Source: Sphingomonas aquatilis
GTDB lineage: Bacteria > Pseudomonadota > Alphaproteobacteria > Sphingomonadales > Sphingomonadaceae
Direction: 5' to 3'
Assembly: GCF_014196115.1 (NCBI RefSeq)
Contig: NZ_JACIDB010000015.1
Location: forward strand, 1-33,215
Length of the DNA: 33,215 bases
Under the pieces are notes generated by a model. That model searched no databases. It was not told where the DNA came from and saw only the letters and a list, made by a program, of their open reading frames with translations. A program made the translations under genes and the position numbers. Below, in pieces: positions 6,485-14,122 of the stretch (its first letter is position 1; each line of letters starts with the position of its first letter).

Positions 6485-8496
6485 AGACCGACACATCCGA
6501 TGACTTCCAGTTCAGCCTGGCAGGCCGCGTGCGCAACCTTGGTTTCGCGCCCTCTCCGTTGAACGCGCTGTTCCCGTTGTTCGAGGCAATCGCCAACGCG
6601 TTCCATGCCATCGAGGCGCGCTGGGATCGTGAGGCGACGGCGAAGGGCGTCATCACGGTGACGATCCTACGCAGCAGCTCGGACGACGAAAACCCACCGG
6701 TCGCTGGCTTCCTGATTGAAGACAACGGGATCGGGTTGAACACCGACAATTGGCGCGCGTTCCGCACCGCAGATACCGCCAGCAAGATCAGCCGCGGCGG
6801 TAAGGGGGTGGGTCGCCTTTCCTGGCTGAAGGTGTTTCAGAACACGCACGTCAACAGCAGCTTCAGCGAAGGCGGCTCAACGCTGCACCGGTCGTTCGAC
6901 TTCGCTGTCGCCCAGAACGACGCCAGTCCGCTGATTGGCCATGAGTTGCGGCTTGCGGGTGCGACCCCGACCATCGGCACGAAAGTGCGGCTGGAGCCTT
7001 ACGTGCAATCCTACAGTGCGCATTGTCCTCGCAAGGTCGACACGATAGCCGCGCACATCATTGGTCATTTCCTGCGCAACTTCGCCAGCTATGAAGTGCC
7101 ATCCTTCACGCTTGTTGATCGTGCCGAGCGGATCAGCCTGCTCGATTTTTACAGCAGCAACGTCGAGTCCGACACGCCCGAGACATTGAAAGTCGTCCTC
7201 GAGCCCGGGGAAGAACCGATCGACGTTGATATGTACCACATCCTGCTCAACAAGGGATTGCGCCTGCACGACGGCGGCAAGCACTGGAACCTGTATGTGG
7301 GCGATGGCCGCGTTGTTCGCGACGAGAAAATCGATAATCAGCTTGGGCTTGGTTACATCGGTGAAAATAGCGACTCCGTCTATATCGGCTTGGTGTCAGG
7401 CGACTACCTGAACGGCCACGTTAATCAGGAGCGCACCAACTTCACGTTCCGCGAAGATGACTATCGCAGCCTGCATCAGGCGGCGGTCGACGCTGCCAAG
7501 CGACACCTAGCGCCCTATATCGAACAGGTTCGCACCAAACAGGCCGGTATTACCTTGCGCGTCGTACGTGAGAACCCGCAGTTTCTGGCCGTCGCCAGCA
7601 ATATCCCGGCTTTCGTCGAGGAGCATCTATCGCTCAACGCCAAGTCGGAGGAGGATATTTATATCGAGCTGGCGCGCCAGCGTCGACGCAAGCAACGCGA
7701 GACGAAGCGCGAGATAAAGGCACTATCCGCCGGCAATGCCAGTGAGGTCGTCGACCGGGTGCAGAAGGTTGCCAGTGCGATCAACTCGGACAAGAAAGCG
7801 TCGCTCGCCGAATATGTCGTTAAGCGGAAGGAGATCCTCGATCTCCTCGACAGTTCGCTGGCGTACGTCGATCCGGAGAAGCGAGACTACTTGCGTGAGG
7901 AGATCGTCCATGACCTCATCATACCGATCCGCTCGGATGGCGAAGCGCTCGACTATGAAGACCATAACCTATGGATTCTGGATGATCGACTAGCCTTCTA
8001 TTCCTATTTGAAGTCCGACAAGCCCTTCACAACGTTTCTCACCGACAGCGACAGTACCCGCGAACCGGACGTCGCCGTTGTTTTCGATCGATCGCTGGCG
8101 TTCGACCGTGAAGGTACTGACGAACCGATTATCATTGTCGAATTCAAGCGACCCGGCCGACCCAACTACAGTCATAGCGACAACCCGGTCACGCAGGTGC
8201 TTGAATATGTAAACATCATGCGGAACGGCGGAGCGTTCAAGGATCGCACCGGCAGGTTCCGCAAACCTATTCCTCCCAGCACCAGATTTATCTGCTTCGT
8301 CGTCGCTGATTTTACGCCAAAGCTGGTCGAGGTTGTATCAATGTCGATTGCTCAGAATAAAAGTGCGGATGGCGAGGGGTACTTTGGCTTTTCGCCCATC
8401 CACAATGCCGTCGTTGAGGTTCTGCCTTACAACAAGCTGCTTCATGATGCCCGGCTGAGAAACGAGGCCTTCTTTGCCAAGCTCGGGCTGAACTAG
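6481..8496 (+). CDS. GHKL ATPase fused to a PD-(D/E)XK-like nuclease domain
   Basis: The 671-residue protein begins with a GHKL (Hsp90/MutL/kinase-type) ATP-binding domain. Its N-box has E35 and N39 in FEAIANAF, then IEDNGIGL (79-86) and GGKGVGRL (106-113). A middle region (about 140-390) resembles the transducer part of such ATPases and is followed by a basic, possibly coiled segment (400-420, QRRRKQRETKRE). The C-terminus has HNLWILDDRL (495 on), then EPD530 and E554-F-K556 with a downstream TQVLEYV helix, the layout of a PD-(D/E)XK nuclease. The GTG start at 6481 has GAGGGG five bases upstream. As I recall, similar uncharacterised bacterial ATP-binding proteins exist. ATP-regulated DNA cleavage, possibly in defence, is inferred. 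Confidence 0.82.
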   Translation: MKTDTSDDFQFSLAGRVRNLGFAPSPLNALFPLFEAIANAFHAIEARWDREATAKGVITVTILRSSSDDENPPVAGFLIEDNGIGLNTDNWRAFRTADTASKISRGGKGVGRLSWLKVFQNTHVNSSFSEGGSTLHRSFDFAVAQNDASPLIGHELRLAGATPTIGTKVRLEPYVQSYSAHCPRKVDTIAAHIIGHFLRNFASYEVPSFTLVDRAERISLLDFYSSNVESDTPETLKVVLEPGEEPIDVDMYHILLNKGLRLHDGGKHWNLYVGDGRVVRDEKIDNQLGLGYIGENSDSVYIGLVSGDYLNGHVNQERTNFTFREDDYRSLHQAAVDAAKRHLAPYIEQVRTKQAGITLRVVRENPQFLAVASNIPAFVEEHLSLNAKSEEDIYIELARQRRRKQRETKREIKALSAGNASEVVDRVQKVASAINSDKKASLAEYVVKRKEILDLLDSSLAYVDPEKRDYLREEIVHDLIIPIRSDGEALDYEDHNLWILDDRLAFYSYLKSDKPFTTFLTDSDSTREPDVAVVFDRSLAFDREGTDEPIIIVEFKRPGRPNYSHSDNPVTQVLEYVNIMRNGGAFKDRTGRFRKPIPPSTRFICFVVADFTPKLVEVVSMSIAQNKSADGEGYFGFSPIHNAVVEVLPYNKLLHDARLRNEAFFAKLGLN

Positions 8497-8523
8497 TTAC
8501 TCGGAATCACGAATTTGCGCGGA

Positions 8524-8548
8524 TGACATAGCTGCGATTCCTATGTCA
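8524..8548. terminator. hairpin between convergent genes
   Basis: TGACATAG (8524-8531) and CTATGTCA (8541-8548) are perfect 8-base arms around a 9-base loop, placed 27 bases after the GHKL gene stop and overlapping the stop codon of the opposing gene. There is no T-tract. A bidirectional terminator is likely from position alone. Confidence 0.45.
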
Positions 8549-9046
8549 GCTAGGGAGGGCATCAGGTGGCACTACCGTCTCTGGTGGCGTATAAAGCTGG
8601 TCCCTAGTCGCGCGAACCACGTCGTTTACATATTCCGGCCATGGGCCGGCACCTGGTGGCATCGCAGCTTCTTCCTGTCGGTCCCGCAGGCGATTGCGGA
8701 TCGTGCGGGCGGTGGTGCGGGTCGCCTCGTTGTCATCGTGCCAGGCGCCCCAGCGAACCCGCCAGTTAACGTATCGTGGCGCGAAAACCAGGAAGATCAA
8801 GGCCCCCACGCCGACGCCGTGTTCGCCAAGCAGCAGGATGGGAAGCGTGGCAATGGCGAATGCCTGAATCAGCGCCCAACAGGAACGATGACGGCGAAAG
8901 CCGTTCTGAACCAGCGTCGTCGGCCACCACGGACCTGCGACTGCCCATGCCGCGAGCGCGACCAACAGGCCGGTCAACACCATGCTGACGACGAAACCGA
9001 TCCACAGCAGCGCCTTGGGAGCAATGAAGGTCAAGAAATCACCCAT
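8546..9046 (-). CDS. hypothetical membrane protein
   Basis: I do not recognise this 166-residue protein. It has about three hydrophobic helices in the first 90 residues (around 8-40, 62-78 and 80-92), the first rich in Leu/Val/Ala, then a charged cytoplasmic-type tail with several RxR and acidic stretches and a Pro-rich end. The ATG at 9046 overlaps the end of the upstream gene by eight bases, so both are probably made from one transcript starting upstream of 10040. The product likely works with that neighbour, also a membrane protein. No catalytic motif is apparent. Confidence 0.65.
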   Translation of the reverse strand: MGDFLTFIAPKALLWIGFVVSMVLTGLLVALAAWAVAGPWWPTTLVQNGFRRHRSCWALIQAFAIATLPILLLGEHGVGVGALIFLVFAPRYVNWRVRWGAWHDDNEATRTTARTIRNRLRDRQEEAAMPPGAGPWPEYVNDVVRATRDQLYTPPETVVPPDALPS

Positions 9047-9857
9047 GCTGGCGCTGCGTGTCGAGGTCGCGCAGCTCGCGCAACAGATCGGTGGCCGGCG
9101 TCGAGACCACGATATCGTGGATGACCTTCTGGTCGAGGCTGATCACGTCTCCGACCGGACGTTCCGCGTAGCGAACCAGCGCAGGCTCGCTGGACGGCGT
9201 CCAACGTCGCGACGTGCCGGGCTTGAGTTCGAAAAGAAAGCGAGCAGGGGAGGCCAGGCTGATGCTCTGCGTTTGGCCATCGCTGCTCTGGCGGATGTCG
9301 GCGACCACGCCGCGATAGCCGACCCCAAGTCCGTCATGCTGGAGATCGGTCAGCACATAGGCGATCGGGCGATGACCGTGCTGCGTAGGCTTGATGATAT
9401 GCGTGTAGGCCCAGCCGTGCCCGCCAAAGTCCCACCCTTCCGTAGCGACATCGAGTGCATCGTCGGCCATCAGCATGACGACTGCCAGCGTCGAGAAAAT
9501 CGGTGCGCAAATGCCCCACACCAGATCACTAGCGCTCAACGCGGCTGCCTTTGGCCCACCCTGCGCGACGATCAGCAACGTGCCGATCGGATTGACCGCG
9601 GGCGTCCGGTAATCTGCGGGCAAGAAGCGGCTGACGTCGATCAGAAGCGTTTGCACCAGCCCGATAGCAAGCCCGGTCAGCAGGTGCGCGATCAGGGAAA
9701 CGGCGACCCCGATCGCCAGCACGCTCAATGCGTTAACCGGCAGATCCGGGCGCGCAACGGCGTACCGGCGGGCGCGGGTATTCCAGAGCAGGATTGCGAA
9801 GAAGCCAGGAAGGAGGATTGCAACGCCTGTGACAACGGCCAGCGTCAGTGAGAACAA
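9039..9857 (-). CDS. hypothetical membrane protein, possibly DUF6338-like
   Basis: The 272-residue protein has an N-terminal hydrophobic helix (4-25), a second around 42-72 and a third around 115-135. A soluble C-terminal half follows, with a β-rich pattern (WAYTHIIKPT, IAYVLTDLQHDG, YRGVVADI, SISLASPARFLF) that resembles DUF6338-type proteins as I remember them; treat that as tentative. The start is TTG at 9857, supported by GAGG eight bases upstream inside the end of the preceding small gene, only three bases away. It forms an operon with the genes on either side. Function is unknown; a membrane-anchored sensor or scaffold would fit the topology. Confidence 0.65.
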   Translation of the reverse strand: MFSLTLAVVTGVAILLPGFFAILLWNTRARRYAVARPDLPVNALSVLAIGVAVSLIAHLLTGLAIGLVQTLLIDVSRFLPADYRTPAVNPIGTLLIVAQGGPKAAALSASDLVWGICAPIFSTLAVVMLMADDALDVATEGWDFGGHGWAYTHIIKPTQHGHRPIAYVLTDLQHDGLGVGYRGVVADIRQSSDGQTQSISLASPARFLFELKPGTSRRWTPSSEPALVRYAERPVGDVISLDQKVIHDIVVSTPATDLLRELRDLDTQRQHG

Positions 9858-9860
9858 GGC

Positions 9861-10040
9861 TCAGGCCTCGACCAATTTCCGCTTACCGGTCGCCTGGTCA
9901 ATGACCATCTTAGGGCGCTTGCCCGCAGCCTTCATAGCCTTGAGCTCCCGCTCGAGGCGTAACATGTCATCGTAACCGCCAAGCTGCCACGCGATCGAGG
10001 CGGTCTCTTGCTGTTCGCGAGGGGTCAGAACAGTGGCCAT
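9861..10040 (-). CDS. small hypothetical protein (59 aa)
   Basis: ATG at 10040 opens a 59-codon frame ending at 9861. The product is charged and largely helical (for example LRLERELKAMKAAGKRPKM) with no membrane segment or cysteine. It ends three bases before the TTG start of the following membrane-protein gene and carries that gene's likely ribosome-binding site, so it is probably the first gene of a three-gene operon. I do not recognise a family. The tight spacing and protein-like composition are the reasons for calling it. Confidence 0.55.
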   Translation of the reverse strand: MATVLTPREQQETASIAWQLGGYDDMLRLERELKAMKAAGKRPKMVIDQATGKRKLVEA

Positions 10041-10119
10041 GTGGACAACATAGGGACGCGATCGCGCCGCGTCTATGGGGCACGGTCCTATACCAGCATC
10101 TGACGGCCTGAAGGCTTAG

Positions 10120-10512
10120 TCAGCCAGCGTTCGAAAGTGCGTCGATGATCCGACAATCGGCGATCGTTGTCGCGTCGCAGGTCGCTCCCCATTGCACGAT
10201 CTCGGTTCTCAGCGCGGCGAGATCGGCGAGCTTGCGATCGATCTCATGGATGTGAACCGCGGCGATCGCATCGACCTCCGCGCAGGAGCCGCGCGGATCG
10301 TCTGCTAACCGCAGAAGGTCACGCACCTGGTCGAGGGTGAAGCCAAGATCGCGCGAGCGCTTGATGAACGACAGGCGATCCAGGTGGGAGCCGTTGTAAA
10401 CGCGGTAGTTCCCTCCGCTGCGGATCGGCGCCCCGATCAATCCTTCCGCTTCGTAGAAGCGTACCGTCTCGACCTTCAACCCGGTCAATCTTGCTATTTC
10501 ACCGATCTTCAT
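10120..10512 (-). CDS. MerR-family heavy-metal sensor (CadR/PbrR-like)
   Basis: Metal-responsive activator of the MerR family. The 130-residue protein has the winged-helix opening MKIGEIARLTGL with RFYEAEGLI, a dimerisation helix and three metal-site cysteines at C77, C112 and C120. That arrangement matches the Cd/Pb/Zn-sensing CadR/PbrR/ZntR group rather than mercury-type MerR; the exact metal cannot be read off. ATG 10512 is preferred because AAGGG lies six bases upstream; a GTG one codon earlier is possible. It diverges from a CDF exporter gene, and the spacer contains a typical MerR operator. It should repress that promoter without metal and activate it with metal. Confidence 0.92.
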   Translation of the reverse strand: MKIGEIARLTGLKVETVRFYEAEGLIGAPIRSGGNYRVYNGSHLDRLSFIKRSRDLGFTLDQVRDLLRLADDPRGSCAEVDAIAAVHIHEIDRKLADLAALRTEIVQWGATCDATTIADCRIIDALSNAG

Positions 10513-10521
10513 CACAGACCC

Positions 10522-10552
10522 TTGACCCTCTAGTGGGATGAGGGTTCATATA
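10522..10552 (+). promoter_or_regulatory. MerR-type promoter/operator for the CDF gene
   Basis: A -35 TTGACC (10522-10527) and a -10 CATATA (10547-10552) are separated by 19 bases, the overlong spacer typical of MerR-activated promoters. The spacer holds the dyad ACCCTC (10525-10530) and GAGGGT (10540-10545), resembling operators of CadR/PbrR/ZntR regulators. It lies 29 bases upstream of the CDF start and beside the divergent regulator gene, so regulation by that MerR protein is a confident inference. Confidence 0.8.
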
Positions 10553-10580
10553 GGGGGTCCGACCCAACGAATCGAGCTCG

Positions 10581-11252
10581 ATGATGGCGGACGCCTGTTG
10601 TTCAGCAAAGCGCGACACGATCGCGGAACTTGGCCGTAAGGCCGAGCAGCGACGCGCGCTGATCGTCGTCATGGTCATCAACCTATCGATGTTCGCCATC
10701 GAGTTCGGTGGTGGGCTGCTGGCCCGCTCGTCGGCGCTGATGGCGGACTCTGTCGACATGTTCGGCGATGCCGTGGTCTATGGGCTGAGCCTCTATGCAC
10801 TCAATCGTGGCGCACGTTGGGAGGCGGGAGCGGCGATCGCCAAGGGCGGCCTCATCCTGGTATTCGGCATCGCCGTCCTCGTCGAAATCGCCGGTAAGAT
10901 CGCCAACGGCGTGCCGCCGTCTTCGACGCTGATGCTCGGCTTCGGCGGGGCGGCGCTGGCAGCGAACCTCACGTGTCTGGCGCTGTTGTGGCGTTTCCGC
11001 GCTGCGAACGTGAACATGGCGAGCACCTTCGAGTGTTCGCGCAACGATGTCGCATCAAACATCGGAGTGCTCATCGCAGCGAGCCTCGTCCACCTCACAG
11101 GTGCCGCATGGCCCGACATCGTGGTCGGAGGCGTCATTGCGATTATCTTCCTCCGCTCCGCGTGGCGGGTGTTCGCGGATGCTATCCCCGCATGGCGTTT
11201 TGCTGACAGGTCCAGTGCCTACAATCGCCCTCATCGCGGAGAGAACGCATGA
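10581..11252 (+). CDS. CDF-type cation efflux transporter, short form
   Basis: Inner-membrane cation diffusion facilitator, probably an H+-coupled exporter of Zn/Co/Cd-class ions. The 223-residue protein has about six hydrophobic helices, SVDMFGDA (a DxxxD site in TM2) and FECSRNDVASN (a CxxxD site in TM5), where other CDFs have HxxxD. It lacks the usual cytoplasmic C-terminal domain. The N-terminus carries a Cys-Cys pair in DACCSAK that could bind metal. Start ATG 10581 or the next codon. It is the first gene after the MerR-type promoter, and its stop overlaps the start of the next gene (ATGA), so it leads the czc operon. Confidence 0.88.
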   Translation: MMADACCSAKRDTIAELGRKAEQRRALIVVMVINLSMFAIEFGGGLLARSSALMADSVDMFGDAVVYGLSLYALNRGARWEAGAAIAKGGLILVFGIAVLVEIAGKIANGVPPSSTLMLGFGGAALAANLTCLALLWRFRAANVNMASTFECSRNDVASNIGVLIAASLVHLTGAAWPDIVVGGVIAIIFLRSAWRVFADAIPAWRFADRSSAYNRPHRGENA

Positions 11253-11620
11253 CATCGGGTCGTCATGGTGATAGGCGCGTTCCCATGCTGGCCCGCGCCT
11301 GGTCCTTGCTGCTCCTCCTGCTGGCGTCGTCGCTCGTGATGACGGCGACCGTCCACGCGCGCGAAGTGCCGGGGCAGGCGACGACGATCGAATGCACAGG
11401 CGTCGTCCATGTAGATGGTGATGCCGATCAGTCGCAGGGTGATGCCGACAAGGCGATCCCGCATCATCATGGAACCTGTCACGGACAGGCTCTGAGCATT
11501 CCGCAGGCTGACGCCATCCCGGTCACCTTCAATATCGAGGGCGCTCGTCCCAAACCCGGTTTCGACGCCGTGCGGGCGCTGAGTTCCGTCGATCCGGCGT
11601 TGCGGCCGCCAAACGCCTGA
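11249..11620 (+). CDS. small exported His-containing protein (CzcI-like position)
   Basis: This 123-residue protein has an N-terminal signal sequence (core LLLLLLASSLVM, likely cleavage after VHA). A short periplasmic chain follows, with IPHHHGTCHG, a likely metal-binding patch. In CzcCBA operons a small exported protein such as CzcI often lies just upstream of czcC. Position and composition agree with that, but I see no firm sequence match. The ATG overlaps the CDF stop by four bases; ATG 11285 is an alternative start giving a tighter signal peptide. A periplasmic metal sensor or buffer role is inference. Confidence 0.7.
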   Translation: MTSGRHGDRRVPMLARAWSLLLLLLASSLVMTATVHAREVPGQATTIECTGVVHVDGDADQSQGDADKAIPHHHGTCHGQALSIPQADAIPVTFNIEGARPKPGFDAVRALSSVDPALRPPNA

Positions 11621-11631
11621 CGGATGCTGCC

Positions 11632-11649
11632 GGCCGGGATGACCCGGCC
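11632..11649 (+). terminator. GC-rich hairpin before czcC
   Basis: GGCCGGG (11632-11638) and CCCGGCC (11643-11649) form a perfect 7-base stem with a 4-base loop, twelve bases after the preceding stop. There is no T-tract, so it may attenuate or protect the mRNA rather than fully terminate. Confidence 0.4.
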
Positions 11650-11677
11650 TGACGACATTCGTTAGGATTCCTCGACA

Positions 11678-12955
11678 ATGCAGAAATTGTGCGCAGCCTT
11701 GCTGGCTGCGGCGTCGTGCGCCTCGGTGGCCCACGCGCAAGCCGGGCCGCCTGCGCCTATCACGCAGGCTGGACCGATCTATTCGCTCGACCAGGCGGTC
11801 GTCGCTGCCGGCGGCTCGGCGCCTTCGACCTCGGCCGCTACCGCTGCCATCGAAGCCGCACGTGCGGGCCGGACCGTTGCGGGATTGCGCCCCAACCCGG
11901 TCTTCCAAGGACAGATTGAGAATATAACGGGCTCCGGACCCTATCGGGGCGTGCGCGCCGCAGAGACTACGGTCGGGTTCGCCATTCCGATCGAACTGGG
12001 TGGCAAGCGCAGCGCCCGGGTCGGAGTTGCCAACGCCCAACTCTCACGCGCCGAGATCCAGGCGGCCATCATAGCCGCGGACGTGCGGTTGCAGGTGACG
12101 CAGCTCTACGTCGAAGCGGTCGCAGCCGAGCGGCGGGTGACGACGGCGCGGGATCAGGCGCGGATAGCGGGCGACGCACTCCGCGCGGCAAGTGTTCGCG
12201 TGCAGGCCGGACGGGCGTCGCCGCTCGAACAACAGCGCGCCGACGTCGCGCGGATCAACGCCGAGGCCAACGTCGAGCGTCAGCTCCGACTTTCCGACGC
12301 GGCCCGGGCGAATCTGGCGCGACGCATTGGTCAGCCGATCGATGGCCGTCTCGACGAGACGTTGCTCGATCGATTGCCCGACGCGGCGGCCTATGGGCCG
12401 GCGGCACCGGTACGAACGGTCGGAACGCTGGCGCTGGCCGCAGCCGATGCCGACTTCAGCATCGCGGATGCGGGCGTAAGGCTCGCGCGCGCCAATCGGG
12501 TGCCGGACATCAACGTCGGTCCGGCGCTGCGCAGGCTGGAAGCGACGAACGACACCGCGGCCGTCTTCACGGTCTCGATACCGATCCCGGTGTTCAACAA
12601 CGGCCGCGCGGCGATCGCACAGGCGACTGCACAGCGTACCCAGGCGGACGCTCTTCGCCGGGTGACGGCGCTCGACATCGAGCAAGCCATCACTGACGCG
12701 CAGGCTCAGGCGGCGAACGCGGCGACGACTGCGCGTGCGGCGTCCGGACCGGCTTTGGCGGCCGCGCAGGAAGCGGCTCGGATCGCGCGCATCGGATATC
12801 GCGAAGGCAAGTTCGGGCAACTCGAACTGCTCGACGCCGAACGCACCCTCGCCGAGACGCGCGTCGCCGCGATCGACGCGCTCGCCAACTACCAGAATGC
12901 ACGCGCGCAAGTGGAGCGGCTGACCGCCCCTGCGCCCGTTGGGGGAAACCAGTGA
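11678..12955 (+). CDS. czcC: outer-membrane factor of the metal efflux pump (CzcC/TolC family)
   Basis: Outer-membrane channel of a CzcCBA-type tripartite efflux system. The 425-residue protein starts with a signal peptide (AAASCASVAHAQ), then two repeated TolC-type coiled halves. The first is seen in PNPVFQGQIENITG and VGFAIPIELGGKR, the second in VPDINVGPALRR and VSIPIPVFNNGRA. The YREGKFGQLELLDAERTL segment near the end is typical of this family. The stop overlaps the start of the adaptor gene (TGATG). Together with the two downstream genes it makes a conduit expelling divalent metals across the outer membrane. Length is normal for the family. Confidence 0.93.
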   Translation: MQKLCAALLAAASCASVAHAQAGPPAPITQAGPIYSLDQAVVAAGGSAPSTSAATAAIEAARAGRTVAGLRPNPVFQGQIENITGSGPYRGVRAAETTVGFAIPIELGGKRSARVGVANAQLSRAEIQAAIIAADVRLQVTQLYVEAVAAERRVTTARDQARIAGDALRAASVRVQAGRASPLEQQRADVARINAEANVERQLRLSDAARANLARRIGQPIDGRLDETLLDRLPDAAAYGPAAPVRTVGTLALAAADADFSIADAGVRLARANRVPDINVGPALRRLEATNDTAAVFTVSIPIPVFNNGRAAIAQATAQRTQADALRRVTALDIEQAITDAQAQAANAATTARAASGPALAAAQEAARIARIGYREGKFGQLELLDAERTLAETRVAAIDALANYQNARAQVERLTAPAPVGGNQ

Positions 12956-14118
12956 TGAAAAGCTATTATCTCGTGGGCGCAGCGACGGCCGCCCTCCTGC
13001 TGTCGGCATGCGGCGGTGGAAGCGACGCCGGAAACGAAGCCGCTGCGAACGAGGCATCGAACAGCGCGTCGGCGAACGCCGGGGCGGAAGCACCGGCGCA
13101 GAAGGATGCCGTGACGCTCACGCGGGAGCAGATCGCCGCAGCCGGAGTCCAGATCGGCCGTCCGATCGTCGGAGGTGCGGGAACGATCGAGCTTCCTGCA
13201 ATCATCGAAGGCGATCCGCAGGGCACACAGGTCGTGTCAGCTGCCATCGCCGGTCGGGTGGTCGCGCTCACGCGCAATCTCGGGCAGACCGTCGGCCGAG
13301 GTCAAACGATCGCCGTGATCGAAAGCCGGGAGGCCGCACAGATCAAGGGCGAGGTGCAGGCCGCACGTGCACGGCTGCAGCTCGCGAACTCCAATCTCGC
13401 GCGCGAACAGCGCTTGTTCTCGCAGAAGGTCTCGCCCGAGCAGGACCTGATCGCGGCGCGCACCGCAGCGACGGAGGCGCGCATCGCGCTGACCCAGGCG
13501 CAGAGCACCGTTTCGGCAGCCGGCGTCGGCGGGGCGGGACTGAACCGGCTGGGAATCGCCGCACCGATCTCGGGCCAGGTGATCGCACGGCCCGTGACCC
13601 TCGGTCAGACCGTGACGGCCGATGCCGAGCTCTATCGCATCGCCAATCTCGGCCAGGTGTCGCTGGCTTTGAACCTCAAGCCGGAGGATGCCGGCCGCGT
13701 CCGTCCCGGCAACGTCGTGACGGTCAAGGCCGCGGGCCGGCAGGCGACGGCGCGGATCACCTTCGTGTCGCCAGCGCTCGATCCCCAGACCCGCCTCGTG
13801 CCGTCGATCGCGACGCTCGACAATCGTGGTGGCACTTGGCGCGTCGGCGAACCCGTGACCGCTTCGGTCGAACTGACGGGCAGCGGCGGCAGCGGTGCGA
13901 TCCGTGTGCCGACCACGGCGGTGCAGACCGACGAGGGCAAATCGGTCGTCTTCGTACGAACTCCGAACGGCTTCCAGGCGACCCAGGTGCAGCTCGGCGA
14001 CGCATCCGGTGACACGGTGATCGTCCGCTCCGGCCTGACCGGCCGTGAGCAGATCGCCACCACCGGCAGCTTCACGCTCAAGGCCGAACTCGGCAAGAGC
14101 GAAGCGGTAGAGGATTGA
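12955..14118 (+). CDS. czcB: periplasmic adaptor lipoprotein of the RND metal pump (CzcB)
   Basis: Membrane-fusion adaptor linking the RND pump to the outer-membrane channel. ATG 12955 shares a base with the czcC stop and has a purine-rich GGGGGAAA upstream. The 387-residue product has a lipobox LLSAC with the lipidated cysteine at residue 19 and an Ala/Asn/Glu-rich linker. The lipoyl half-motifs follow (VSAAIAGRVVALTRNLGQTVGRGQ and later GIAAPISGQVIARPVTLGQTV), then a helical hairpin between them and β-barrel domains (QVSLALNLKPED). This is the usual CzcB order and length. It lacks the N-terminal His-rich metal-binding extension of some CzcB proteins. Confidence 0.93.
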   Translation: MKSYYLVGAATAALLLSACGGGSDAGNEAAANEASNSASANAGAEAPAQKDAVTLTREQIAAAGVQIGRPIVGGAGTIELPAIIEGDPQGTQVVSAAIAGRVVALTRNLGQTVGRGQTIAVIESREAAQIKGEVQAARARLQLANSNLAREQRLFSQKVSPEQDLIAARTAATEARIALTQAQSTVSAAGVGGAGLNRLGIAAPISGQVIARPVTLGQTVTADAELYRIANLGQVSLALNLKPEDAGRVRPGNVVTVKAAGRQATARITFVSPALDPQTRLVPSIATLDNRGGTWRVGEPVTASVELTGSGGSGAIRVPTTAVQTDEGKSVVFVRTPNGFQATQVQLGDASGDTVIVRSGLTGREQIATTGSFTLKAELGKSEAVED

Positions 14119-14122
14119 GATC

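Noticed and set aside
11231..13093. long minus-strand frames opposite czcC
   Set aside because: Arg/Gly-rich shadow frames; the plus-strand genes carry clear family motifs and overlap normally.
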